Under the pieces are notes generated by a model that was not told the DNA's origin, ran no database searches, and saw only the letters and a program-made list of their open reading frames with translations. Below, one piece after another: positions 9,835 through 17,875 of a stretch of 44,086 nucleotides of DNA. Every line of letters starts with the position of its first letter. Position 1 is the stretch's first letter. Source of the stretch: CBDUQI01 sp965369325 (GTDB lineage: Bacteria; Pseudomonadota; Gammaproteobacteria; Steroidobacterales; JBCBZW01); contig CBDUQI010000019.1 of assembly GCA_965369325.1 (NCBI GenBank), positions 1 to 44,086 on the forward strand, written 5' to 3'. The position numbers were made by a program, and so were the translations under genes.

Positions 9835-9856
9835 GGGGGCAGCATGACCTGCCCCC
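9835..9856. terminator. Hairpin between convergent genes, probable terminator
   Basis: A perfect 8-bp GC-rich stem, GGGGGCAG (9835-9842) with CTGCCCCC (9849-9856), closes a 6-base loop 28 bases after the giant gene. It sits between the 3' ends of two convergent genes. No T-run follows it on the plus strand and only a weak ATTTA follows on the minus strand, so the termination role rests on stem strength and position. Confidence 0.55.
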
Positions 9857-9987
9857 AAAAACAAGCCAACCTTCACCGAATCGACTTGCTTAAGTATGAT
9901 GTTAACTTCGCGCGCAGGCGTACGCCTAACGCACGCAACACGGATTTATCACAATTATCTCACGCGACCGCGCGCCACGGCGATCCG

Positions 9988-11163
9988 CTACTGGTCCTCG
10001 CCTATCTGCAATCCCCGAATCCGGTCACCCGGCGCCACCTGCAGTCCCGCCGCCTCGCAGTCCCAGTGTTGGGCGCCGGCCGGGTTAATACTCACTGTCT
10101 GCCCCGTACGCAAGTTGGTACAAATCGCCCGCAGCAACCGCTGCCCTCGCACTTCACCGCCGACGGCGTTGGCGGGCGGGCCAACGAACGCCCCAAACGC
10201 CGCCGGGCCGGTGCCGACAAACACCGACGCCACGCGCGCACTGGTTGCTGTATCGATCACTGAAAGTGTACCCGCACCAAAGTTGGCGACATACAACGAC
10301 GCATCATCCGGATGCAAGGCCACACCTTGCGGATTGGCCTCCACCTCAATGGTGTCGGTCTGCATCAGGGTTGCCAGATTCAGCACCGACACAGATGCGT
10401 CGTTCAAATTGCTCACCCAAGCCGTGGCCCCATCGCGACTGATGGCAATGCCGGTAGGTGCATCTCCAACGGAGATCGTACCCACAACCTGCGCAGAGGC
10501 GGTATCGATGACGGACACCGCATCATCGCCCAGGCTCACTGCGTACAGCCTGTCGCCCGAGGGGCTCAAGGCCATCGCCTGCGGGAACACGCCAATCGCC
10601 ACCGTCTGGATCTCAGCACCGGCATTGGTATCAATCACCGATACCGTGCGGTCATCAATATTGCTCACGTACACGCGCGCGCCGTCGGCGCTTGCCACCA
10701 CCCCCAGCCCAGGGCTTGCGCCAACGGCAATCGTGTCGATCACACTCAGCGTAAACGTATCGAGCACCGATACCGTGTCATCGCCGCGATTGGCCACATA
10801 CAAGCGGGCGCCGTCCGGCGCAATGGCGATCCCTTGGGGGGCATTACCGACTGTGACGGTGGCGCTAATGCTGAGGGTATCGGCATTCAGCGCCAGCACC
10901 GCCCCGCTGCCCGCCGAGGTGATATAGGCGACGCTGCCATCGGGGTGCACGGCCACTGCAGTCGGCGACAGGCCTGCAGCAGGGCTCGCCAGCACTCGCA
11001 ATGTGGCGGTATCTACCACCGACACGGTGTTATCGGCAATGTTGGTGATGTAAGCCAGCGGCTTCGCACCGGCGGTTTGCACACATGTTGCGGCCGATAT
11101 GACCGTCACAAAAATTTGGATGTATTGGTTCACCGTTACTCCACAAGATTGTTTTTTGCTCAT
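9988..11163 (-). CDS. Exported YVTN-family beta-propeller protein
   Basis: The 391-residue protein has a signal peptide-like N-terminus followed by repeats of the YVTN type (AYITNIADNTVSVVDTAT, LYVANRGDDTVSVLDT, VYVSNIDDRTVSVIDT and similar). Each is about 42 residues, giving roughly seven blades covering residues 35-330. Such propellers are usually scaffolds or ligand-binding proteins; the function here is unknown. The C-terminal 60 residues leave the repeat pattern and carry two Cys. The ATG at 11163 has GAGGGT 8 bases upstream; a GTG at 11133 with GGAG five bases away is a credible alternative and leaves a shorter signal peptide. It converges on the giant protein, which carries the same kind of propeller internally. 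Confidence 0.85.
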   Translation of the reverse strand: MSKKQSCGVTVNQYIQIFVTVISAATCVQTAGAKPLAYITNIADNTVSVVDTATLRVLASPAAGLSPTAVAVHPDGSVAYITSAGSGAVLALNADTLSISATVTVGNAPQGIAIAPDGARLYVANRGDDTVSVLDTFTLSVIDTIAVGASPGLGVVASADGARVYVSNIDDRTVSVIDTNAGAEIQTVAIGVFPQAMALSPSGDRLYAVSLGDDAVSVIDTASAQVVGTISVGDAPTGIAISRDGATAWVSNLNDASVSVLNLATLMQTDTIEVEANPQGVALHPDDASLYVANFGAGTLSVIDTATSARVASVFVGTGPAAFGAFVGPPANAVGGEVRGQRLLRAICTNLRTGQTVSINPAGAQHWDCEAAGLQVAPGDRIRGLQIGEDQ

Positions 11164-11374
11164 CTTACCGCACCCTCACAACACACACTGGCGAGCCCGT
11201 TTTGCATAAATCGCCGGATGGGCTCAGGCGGTGTTTTGCGCTGGCGGCCACGCTTCACTATTCTGAGTTCGATTCCGGGCTCAATTATGGGCGCCCATTG
11301 CGGCCCTGGGCTACCCACTAACGTACCGCGAACACGCGCGCGGGCTCGTCTGATCGCAGTACCTGAGGGATGTC

Positions 11375-12733
11375 TTGAGCACACGCAGCCATCTATTTTA
11401 TCAAAGCGACACCTCGCGCCCTCGTGTAGCCCGGGCGGAGGGTATCTATTTATGGGATACCGATGGCAATCGCTACATCGATGCCAGCAGCGGCCCAATG
11501 GTATCGAACATCGGCCACGCCAATCCGCGCGTGCTGGCCGCGATGCGTGAGCAAATGCAAAGTGCCACGTTTGCCTACCGTCTGCATTTTGAAAACGATG
11601 CAGCCGAGTCGCTGGCCACGCTCACCGCATCGCTGATGCCACCTGAGCTCGATCGGATATTTTTTGTCTCCGGCGGCTCCGAAGCGGTGGAGAGCGCGCT
11701 AAAGCTGGCGCGCCAATACGCGTTGGCGCGCGGTGAGGCCTCGCGGCACAAGGTCATTTCATTGCAGCCCTCCTATCACGGATCAACGCTGGGCGCCGTT
11801 GCTATCACCGGGATGGCACCGTTTACCGATCCGTTCCAAGCCATGATTCGATCGATGCCAAAGATCTCCGCACCCACCTGCTATCTGGATAAGGACGCGT
11901 TGAGCGACGCTGAACGAGGCCATCGTTACGCACAGCTGTTGCGCGAGAAAATCCTCGAGGAAGGCCCCGACACAGTACTCGCCTTTGTGATGGAGCCGGT
12001 GGGCGGCGCATCCACCGGCGCGCTGGTGGCCCCGACGTGCTGGTATCAGCAAATACAGGCGATCTGCCGCGAATTCGACGTGCTGCTGATCACCGATGAA
12101 GTCATGACTGGCGCCGGGCGCACAGGCAAATTCCTGGCGGGCGAACACTGGCAACTGCAACCTGACATTATCGCAATGGCAAAAGGTTTCGGCGCGGGCT
12201 ATGCGCCGCTTGGCGCGATGGCAGCACGCCAGTCCATCGTCTCGACCGTCATGGCGCATGGTGGCTTCGCCCACGGCTACACCTATGCCGGCAACCCATT
12301 GGCCTGCGCTGCTGGCCTGGCCGTGATCACCGAGTTATTGGAGCAGGCGCTGATGCCACGCGCCACTCGAATGGGCGCACGACTGCGCACGCATCTTCAG
12401 CGGCTAATGCAACGCTATGAATTTATCGGTGATGTGCGCGGCAAGGGCCTCTTAATGGCGTTCGAACTGGTCGCTGATCGGCACACCATGACACCACTGC
12501 CGGCTGACATGAACGCACACATTGGGCTGGTTGAAGAAGCCTATCGCCGTGGCCTGATTCTCTACTCCCGTCGTACCCGTGGTGGGCACCTGGGCGATCA
12601 TTTTATGGTGTGCCCGCCGCTGATTGTCACAGGCGAGCAGATTGATGAAATCGTGAATCTGCTAGACGAGTCACTGGCGGCATTCGCCCGCCACGCCGGT
12701 CTGCCCGGCCCCAATGAAGGAACCTGCCCGTGA
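11375..12733 (+). CDS. Class III PLP-dependent aminotransferase
   Basis: A cytosolic fold-type I aminotransferase of 452 residues (the omega-amino acid / aspartate-aminotransferase-family group). Visible motifs are the PLP phosphate-binding SGGSEAVESALKLAR near residue 110, Asp241 in ITDEVMTGAGRTG (pairs with the pyridine nitrogen), and Lys270 in MAKGFGAGYAPLG, the Schiff-base lysine. The start is TTG at 11375 with TGAGGGA about five bases upstream; the next downstream Met would cut into the conserved N-terminus. The 3' end overlaps the following beta-keto acid cleavage enzyme by four bases (GTGA). This suggests that it makes the beta-keto acid that the partner cleaves, for example from a beta-amino acid. 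The substrate cannot be read from sequence. Confidence 0.92.
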   Translation: MSTRSHLFYQSDTSRPRVARAEGIYLWDTDGNRYIDASSGPMVSNIGHANPRVLAAMREQMQSATFAYRLHFENDAAESLATLTASLMPPELDRIFFVSGGSEAVESALKLARQYALARGEASRHKVISLQPSYHGSTLGAVAITGMAPFTDPFQAMIRSMPKISAPTCYLDKDALSDAERGHRYAQLLREKILEEGPDTVLAFVMEPVGGASTGALVAPTCWYQQIQAICREFDVLLITDEVMTGAGRTGKFLAGEHWQLQPDIIAMAKGFGAGYAPLGAMAARQSIVSTVMAHGGFAHGYTYAGNPLACAAGLAVITELLEQALMPRATRMGARLRTHLQRLMQRYEFIGDVRGKGLLMAFELVADRHTMTPLPADMNAHIGLVEEAYRRGLILYSRRTRGGHLGDHFMVCPPLIVTGEQIDEIVNLLDESLAAFARHAGLPGPNEGTCP

Positions 12734-13656
12734 GCCGCAAAGTGATTATTACCTGCGCTGTAACCGGCTCCATCTACACGCCCACGATGAGCCCACATCT
12801 GCCCATCACGCCCGAGCAGATCGCCGAGCAGGCGGTGGCGGCGGCGCAAGCTGGCGCGTCCGTTGTGCATTTGCATGCGCGCGATCCAGCGACCGGGCGA
12901 CCCACGGCCGACCCGGACGTGTTCATGCAGTTCCTGCCGCAGATCAAGGCGGAATGCGACGCGGTAATCAACCTCACCACCGGCGGCAGTTCTGCGATGA
13001 GCCTTGAGCAACGCCTGGCGGCCCCCACGCTGGCGCAACCGGAAATGGCGTCACTGAATATGGGGTCGATGAATTTTGGAATATTCCCACTGAAAGACCG
13101 GCACGAGCATTGGCAGCATGCGTGGGAGCCGCAGTTGCTGGAGGCCACACGGGATCTGGTGTTCAAAAACACGTTTGCTGACATCGAGCAGGTTTTCTCT
13201 GAACTGGGGCGCAGCGGCACCCGCTTTGAATTTGAGTGCTACGACGTTGGGCAAATTCAGACACTCGCCTTCTTTCTCCGATCCGGCCTGATTAAGCCCC
13301 CCTTGTTTGTCCAGTTTGTCCTGGGCGTGTTGGGCGGCATTGACGCCTCGCCCCACAGCCTGCTGCACATGAAAAGTACGGCAGACCGGTTGCTGGGTGA
13401 GCACTACCAGTTCTCGGTGCTCGGCGCGGGTGCGATGCAGATGCCACTCGGCACCATGGGGGCGATTGTAGGCGGCCACGTAAGAGTGGGGTTGGAGGAT
13501 AGCCTTTGGATCGGACATGGCGCGCTCGCCACCAGCAACGCGCAGCAGGTGCGCAAAATACGGGTGATCTTGGAACAACTTGGCTACGACATTGCCTCAC
13601 CCGCTGAAGCACGCGCCATGCTCGAGCTTAAGGGCGCTGAACGTGTACGATTTTAG
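12730..13656 (+). CDS. Beta-keto acid cleavage enzyme (BKACE, DUF849 family)
   Basis: Members of this zinc-dependent TIM-barrel family condense a beta-keto acid with acetyl-CoA and split it into acetoacetate and a new CoA ester; 3-keto-5-aminohexanoate cleavage enzyme (Kce) is the founding example. The 308-residue length is typical. The metal-binding pair His47 and His49 lies in VVHLHARDP, and the N-terminal strand reads KVIITCAVTGS. GGHVRVGLEDSLW near residue 255 is a family hallmark. The GTG start overlaps the aminotransferase stop codon (GTGA), and GAAGGA lies upstream inside that gene. The coupling supports a two-step catabolic module, transamination and then cleavage. The exact substrate is open, since the family is known for diverse ones. 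Confidence 0.93.
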   Translation: MSRKVIITCAVTGSIYTPTMSPHLPITPEQIAEQAVAAAQAGASVVHLHARDPATGRPTADPDVFMQFLPQIKAECDAVINLTTGGSSAMSLEQRLAAPTLAQPEMASLNMGSMNFGIFPLKDRHEHWQHAWEPQLLEATRDLVFKNTFADIEQVFSELGRSGTRFEFECYDVGQIQTLAFFLRSGLIKPPLFVQFVLGVLGGIDASPHSLLHMKSTADRLLGEHYQFSVLGAGAMQMPLGTMGAIVGGHVRVGLEDSLWIGHGALATSNAQQVRKIRVILEQLGYDIASPAEARAMLELKGAERVRF

Positions 13657-13658
13657 CT

Positions 13659-13672
13659 TCGCGCGAGCGCGA
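13659..13672. terminator. Short GC hairpin between convergent genes
   Basis: TCGCG (13659-13663) and CGCGA (13668-13672) form a 5-bp stem with a CGAG loop, in the 27-base gap between the BKACE stop and the kinase stop on the other strand. There is no T-tract, so it is a weak terminator candidate. Confidence 0.25.
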
Positions 13673-13683
13673 CCCGCACGACC

Positions 13684-16122
13684 TCAAGGCGCAGCGTCGG
13701 CGATCAGCGGATGAGCGTCAGCCTGGATTTGCTCCAGCAGCACGCGCATCTGCGGCAACCTCGGATGCGCCGGCACGGTCGCATTGAGTACATCAATCCC
13801 GTCAAGCAGATTAGCGTGCGCGGCCTGGCTTAACCCGAGCTGATGCTGTGCGCGCGCCAGGTTGCCCAGCACGATACCCGTGTTGGCGTGCGGCGACTCA
13901 AAATAGCGCGCCAGTACCGCCAGCGCGCGTTCGTAGTTGCTCACCGACAACGCCAAATCACCCGCCAATTCGTGCAACTTGCCTAGGCCGTTGTACAAGA
14001 ATGCATCACTGCTGTTGCCACTGGGACTGAGCAGCGCGCTGATCCGCAGCGCCTCGTCATAATGCGCCTCGGCTTCACGCAAACGGCCCTGCTGCTGAAC
14101 GGCGGTCGCCAGATTATGATAGCTCTCGATCAGCACGGTGTGCTGATCGCCGTAAAATTCCTGCCGCAACGCCAGCCCTTCCAGGTGCAATGCCTCCGCC
14201 CCAGCAAGATCCCCTTCGTGTTCTGCCAGCGTGCCCAGATAACTCTTGGCGGCCGCCAGTGTATCCTTCGATGGCTCGGGCAATGATTCAAGCAGGGTGA
14301 CGGCTGCGTTGTACTCAGCGCGGGCGCGTGGCAGGTTCCCCTGCTTGTGGTGATTGCGCCCGAGTATCAGACGCATTCGCGCGATACCCGCCTGATCGCC
14401 TATGGCCTCGTACGTCGCAAGCCCCTGCAGCGCCAGTGCATAGGCCTTAGGGTACTCACCACGCACTTCGGTTAACGATGCGTACTGTTCGGTCACTTGT
14501 GCGAACGCCGCGCCGTCCTCATCGCCTGCAGCCTCAAACAACGCACGCGCGCGTACGAACATCCGCTGCGACTGCTCATACAGCGACATCTGCTGGTAAA
14601 TCTCGGCGATGGCCCCGTGCAATACCGCAGCGGTACCCGGTAACTCCCCAAGGTCATCCTCCAGGCGTTGCGCGGCGCGGTCCAGCAGACTGGCAGCGGA
14701 CACCGTTTGCCCCTGCGTCGCGTTCGGCCCGCTAAGCTCAAAGATGCTGAGCAGAAAATCGCGTGTCTGGCGGGCCTCGTAGGCTTTTTGCTGTGCATCA
14801 TCGTGCGCCTGCGCCACTTCGTGCGCCTGTTCGGCTGTGCGCACCGCGTAACGGGCGGTGAGTACCGTGATCGAAATTAGACAGAGCACCATCAGTGCGG
14901 CGGTGCCGACAGCCCATCGGTTTCGGGCCACGAATCGGCGAGCCAAGTACCCCCAGGATGGCGTGCGCGCGTGCACCGGCTGCGCGTGAAGATGGCGTTG
15001 CACATCCTCGGCAAACGCCTGCACGGATGCATAACGTTGCTCCGGATCGCGAGCCAGCGCCTTCGCTAGGACCAGATCAAGATCGCCCTGCAGGCGGTGG
15101 CGTAATTGCGCGGGTGTGCTTGCACGGCAAGCAGCCCTCACGGCGACCAACTCACCGCCTGTTGCCTGCACTTCATGCAGCACGTGACTGGCGAGGGGAC
15201 ATGGCGCACCACTCACCGCATCACGCCTCTCCCGCTCGGTCATGCCGTCAAAGCTTGAGGGCAACCGCCCGGTTAACAACACGTACAACAGTACACCCAG
15301 GGAGTAGACATCTGACGCGGTGGTCACCGGATCGCCGCAAATCATTTCGGGGCTGGCGTACGGCGCACTCATCGGGCGCTGATCCAGCGAGGTCACCTCG
15401 CTCCCCGTGTGCTGCGGATCCAGCAATTTCGCTATGCCAAAATCCAGTAACCGTACCCGGCCTTCCTCATCCACCATCACATTGGCGGGTTTGATGTCGC
15501 GGTGAATGATGAGGTTGCGGTGCGCAAACTGCACCGCCTCGCAAATGTCTGTGAACAGCGCCAGCCGTGCCTCAACGCTTAAACGTCGTTCATCACACCA
15601 GGCCTCGACAGGGCAGCCCTGCACATACTCCATCACAAAATACGGCAACCCTTCATTGGTAAGACCGCCGTCAAGCAACTGCGCGATATAGGGATGTTGC
15701 AGACCCGCGAGTATCTGGCGCTCAACCAGAAATCGCTGGCGAGCATGTTCGCTGGCGAATGCTGCCGGCAGGACTTTTATCGCAGCGCGCTGCTCAAACT
15801 GAGCGTCTGCGCGCTCGGCCAGGTAGACCGCACCCATGCCGCCTGTGCCCAGGTGCGCGATCGCACGCCAGACGCCAAACGGCTGCGTCGGCACCGCCGC
15901 GCGCTCGATCTGCTCAAACATAGACTGAATATTCAGCCGGCCAGCCAAATCATGCAGGTAGTCATCGCCCGCATCCGAGGCCCGCAACAATTGCTCGACA
16001 TCGCGGCGCAGCGTCGGCCGGCCGTAGCACGCCATTTGCAAATACAGCTTGCGCCGCCGTGGGCTAAGCGTGGCAGCTTTCAGGAAAACTGCCTCAACCG
16101 TGTCCGGGATATCACTGCTCAT
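13684..16122 (-). CDS. Membrane-anchored Ser/Thr protein kinase with TPR output/sensor domain
   Basis: An 812-residue Hanks-type kinase. Kinase residues about 85-385: glycine loop LGTGGMGAVYLAE, catalytic Lys116 (AAIKV), His207-Arg208-Asp209 with IKPAN, Asp227-Phe-Gly and the YASPEM segment, so it looks catalytically competent. A short N-terminal domain (1-80) precedes it. One membrane helix lies around residues 403-425, followed by a coiled stretch and then TPR repeats to the C-terminus. The TPR part is probably outside the cytoplasm. The gene lies 69 bases downstream of an ECF-type sigma factor on the same strand. This sigma-kinase-TPR arrangement recurs in Xanthomonadales-like and planctomycete-like genomes and suggests that kinase and sigma factor act in one pathway. 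The ligand and targets are unknown. Confidence 0.93.
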   Translation of the reverse strand: MSSDIPDTVEAVFLKAATLSPRRRKLYLQMACYGRPTLRRDVEQLLRASDAGDDYLHDLAGRLNIQSMFEQIERAAVPTQPFGVWRAIAHLGTGGMGAVYLAERADAQFEQRAAIKVLPAAFASEHARQRFLVERQILAGLQHPYIAQLLDGGLTNEGLPYFVMEYVQGCPVEAWCDERRLSVEARLALFTDICEAVQFAHRNLIIHRDIKPANVMVDEEGRVRLLDFGIAKLLDPQHTGSEVTSLDQRPMSAPYASPEMICGDPVTTASDVYSLGVLLYVLLTGRLPSSFDGMTERERRDAVSGAPCPLASHVLHEVQATGGELVAVRAACRASTPAQLRHRLQGDLDLVLAKALARDPEQRYASVQAFAEDVQRHLHAQPVHARTPSWGYLARRFVARNRWAVGTAALMVLCLISITVLTARYAVRTAEQAHEVAQAHDDAQQKAYEARQTRDFLLSIFELSGPNATQGQTVSAASLLDRAAQRLEDDLGELPGTAAVLHGAIAEIYQQMSLYEQSQRMFVRARALFEAAGDEDGAAFAQVTEQYASLTEVRGEYPKAYALALQGLATYEAIGDQAGIARMRLILGRNHHKQGNLPRARAEYNAAVTLLESLPEPSKDTLAAAKSYLGTLAEHEGDLAGAEALHLEGLALRQEFYGDQHTVLIESYHNLATAVQQQGRLREAEAHYDEALRISALLSPSGNSSDAFLYNGLGKLHELAGDLALSVSNYERALAVLARYFESPHANTGIVLGNLARAQHQLGLSQAAHANLLDGIDVLNATVPAHPRLPQMRVLLEQIQADAHPLIADAAP

Positions 16123-16191
16123 ACCGATACCTCGCGCCGCCGATAGGGAGAGCTGGTTAACGAGGCATACGCCAGGCAGCCAAGTTTCGGT

Positions 16192-16824
16192 TCATTTATT
16201 TTCGGGTGACATCCACTGACTAACGCGGGCTGACGCCAAACGCCAGTCGCGTTTGACCGTTGCGGTAGAGATATTGAGTGCTTGGGCGGTCTCCTCCACC
16301 GTCATGCCGCCAAACACTCGGCACTCGAACACGCGCGCCTGACGCGGCGCTGAGGCCTCAATATTCTGTAGTAACTCATTGATTTGGATTAACTCTTCCA
16401 ACGCACCCTCGTCAGCCACCTCGATCGACTCCAGATCGAGTAGGGGCTGATCGCCACCGCGCTTGGCCGCGCGGCGCCGCTGGGCGTAATTCAGCAGCAC
16501 CTGGCGCATGGCGCGCGAGGCCGTGGCATAAAAATGGGTACGATTCGCGTAGTTCAGGCCCGCGGCACCGCCCAGCCGCAGGTAGGCCTCGGAGATTAAG
16601 GCGGTGGTGCCGAGGGTGTCGTCGCCGTACCAACGCCGGCGCTGGGCCCGGGCGATCACGCGCAGCTCATCGTACACCTGCTCGTACAGCGTGCTCGCAG
16701 CCGCCTGATCGCCCTCCCCGGCCGCATCCAGCAGGCGAGTGATTTCGCCGCGCCTGCTCATGTTGTTGATTGAACCGGTTGCTGATGCACTGCTGCGATC
16801 TATTTGGTCTTCGTGATACCGCAT
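16192..16824 (-). CDS. ECF-type RNA polymerase sigma factor
   Basis: A small sigma-70 family factor with regions 2 and 4 only. Region 2 includes YANRTHFYATASRAMRQVL near the middle. Region 4 carries a helix-turn-helix (MTVEETAQALNISTATVKRDW) near the C-terminus. The type is the group usually found beside Ser/Thr kinases. The start is uncertain. The ATG at 16824 has GAGG eight bases upstream and gives 210 residues. A later ATG at 16761 gives MSRRGEITRLLDAA, closer to the usual family N-terminus, but without a clear ribosome binding site. A TTG at 16845 is also open. No anti-sigma factor is visible, so control through the adjacent kinase is a reasonable inference. Confidence 0.9.
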   Translation of the reverse strand: MRYHEDQIDRSSASATGSINNMSRRGEITRLLDAAGEGDQAAASTLYEQVYDELRVIARAQRRRWYGDDTLGTTALISEAYLRLGGAAGLNYANRTHFYATASRAMRQVLLNYAQRRRAAKRGGDQPLLDLESIEVADEGALEELIQINELLQNIEASAPRQARVFECRVFGGMTVEETAQALNISTATVKRDWRLASARVSQWMSPENK

Positions 16825-16893
16825 CTTAGCAGCCTCGAAGCTCAATCACGTTAATTGCCTTGACGCCCGTGCTGGGTTGTCTGATGAAGCATC

Positions 16894-16944
16894 GGCGTGG
16901 AGGTCCGGTTGTGGCCTGTGGCCGCTTCCGAAGCACTCCACGCC
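16894..16944 (-). terminator. Strong hairpin between secreted-protein genes and the sigma factor
   Basis: A perfect 9-bp stem (GGCGTGGAG at 16894-16902, CTCCACGCC at 16936-16944) closes a 33-base GC-rich loop. It starts 13 bases after the stop of the upstream secreted-protein gene (minus strand) and lies about 70 bases before the sigma factor start. No T-tract follows. It may be a terminator separating two transcription units, or a leader element for the sigma gene. Confidence 0.45.
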
Positions 16945-16957
16945 AAGGATCTTCGCC

Positions 16958-17833
16958 CTACGGATCAAGAACGACCGGAACGTTTACCGGAAAGATCAAA
17001 TGTTCGCCCGTGACGACACCGGCATAAAGGCCGTCCAGCGGCGCATCAGGAAAACCACCGTAGGCCGAACCGTCGTAGTGGTAAGCGACCAGAAACGCTA
17101 CCGTCTGGCTTTGCGCGCTGGTTGGACAGGCGGACAACTGCCGTGAGTAGCGGGCGGCGCCATCCTCATCCGGCACGAACACATTCGGCACGCCACCCAG
17201 AGGAACCACGGCTGGGCCTTGCTCACCGATGAACATATGCCACATGGTGTACACCCCGTTGGGGACCAGCTCACGGAACGATCCGCGGATGGTCGCAGTG
17301 CCATCGGCGTGGCAACGAATCCGCATGCGCCCTTCAGCGGCAATCCACTCGCCAAGGGTAATCGGATCGCTGCTACCGCTGCGCGTCACCGTGTACGCAG
17401 GCGCCTCCAGATGTGCAGAGACTGCATCGCGCATAAACACCCCGGGACCGACTTGCAACAACGAGTCCTTAAGCGGGCGATTCTCGCCGATCGGGTCAAT
17501 CTCCTCCGGCAGCTGACCAAATAGCGCGGCCTGAAAATCGCGGTCGATATTGGTGGCCAGTATCGCGTCCAACGGCGTCGCCGGAGTCAGTGCAATTGGC
17601 GTTTCCCCGGCAGGGTTGTACTCGGCGAGAAAGTTGCCGCCGAACAGGCCAAACTCGCCCCCGAGGTCTACGATGGGCTGACCCAGGTAGCGGTTGAAAC
17701 CGGTTTCCACCAAGCCCTCGATCACGGTCACATTGGCGTCGGCCGCGAAAGCAGGTGCTGATACCAGAGAGAGCAGCGCGCACAGGCCGGTAAGGAAGGC
17801 GGATTTGACCCTCTGGTCATGCATAGTTTTCAT
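16958..17833 (-). CDS. Exported protein of unknown function
   Basis: A 291-residue protein with a clear signal peptide (about 1-31, KSAFLTGLCALLSLVSAPAFA with cleavage after AFA). I do not recognise a named family. The second half has alternating hydrophobic and polar segments, with GRMRIRCHADGTATIRGS and NGVYTMWHMF, then a Cys before AYHYDGSAYGG. This looks like an extracellular beta-sandwich. There are two Cys in the mature chain, possibly a disulphide. The gene follows another exported protein gene after 42 bases on the same strand, so the two are probably co-transcribed. It may belong with the sigma-kinase genes downstream, but a strong hairpin lies between them. Confidence 0.8.
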   Translation of the reverse strand: MKTMHDQRVKSAFLTGLCALLSLVSAPAFAADANVTVIEGLVETGFNRYLGQPIVDLGGEFGLFGGNFLAEYNPAGETPIALTPATPLDAILATNIDRDFQAALFGQLPEEIDPIGENRPLKDSLLQVGPGVFMRDAVSAHLEAPAYTVTRSGSSDPITLGEWIAAEGRMRIRCHADGTATIRGSFRELVPNGVYTMWHMFIGEQGPAVVPLGGVPNVFVPDEDGAARYSRQLSACPTSAQSQTVAFLVAYHYDGSAYGGFPDAPLDGLYAGVVTGEHLIFPVNVPVVLDP

Positions 17834-17875
17834 CGTAATACTCCTTGAAAAAAGTGGGGAAAGAAAAATGTTGCG

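Noticed and set aside
9896..10927. Repetitive plus-strand frame antisense to the YVTN gene
   Set aside because: Its internal repeats mirror the propeller repeats on the other strand; there is no signal, start site or family.
10050..11050. Periodic DNA that might suggest CRISPR or tandem repeats
   Set aside because: The period of about 126 bases comes from coding repeats of propeller blades; there are no short identical repeats with unique spacers.
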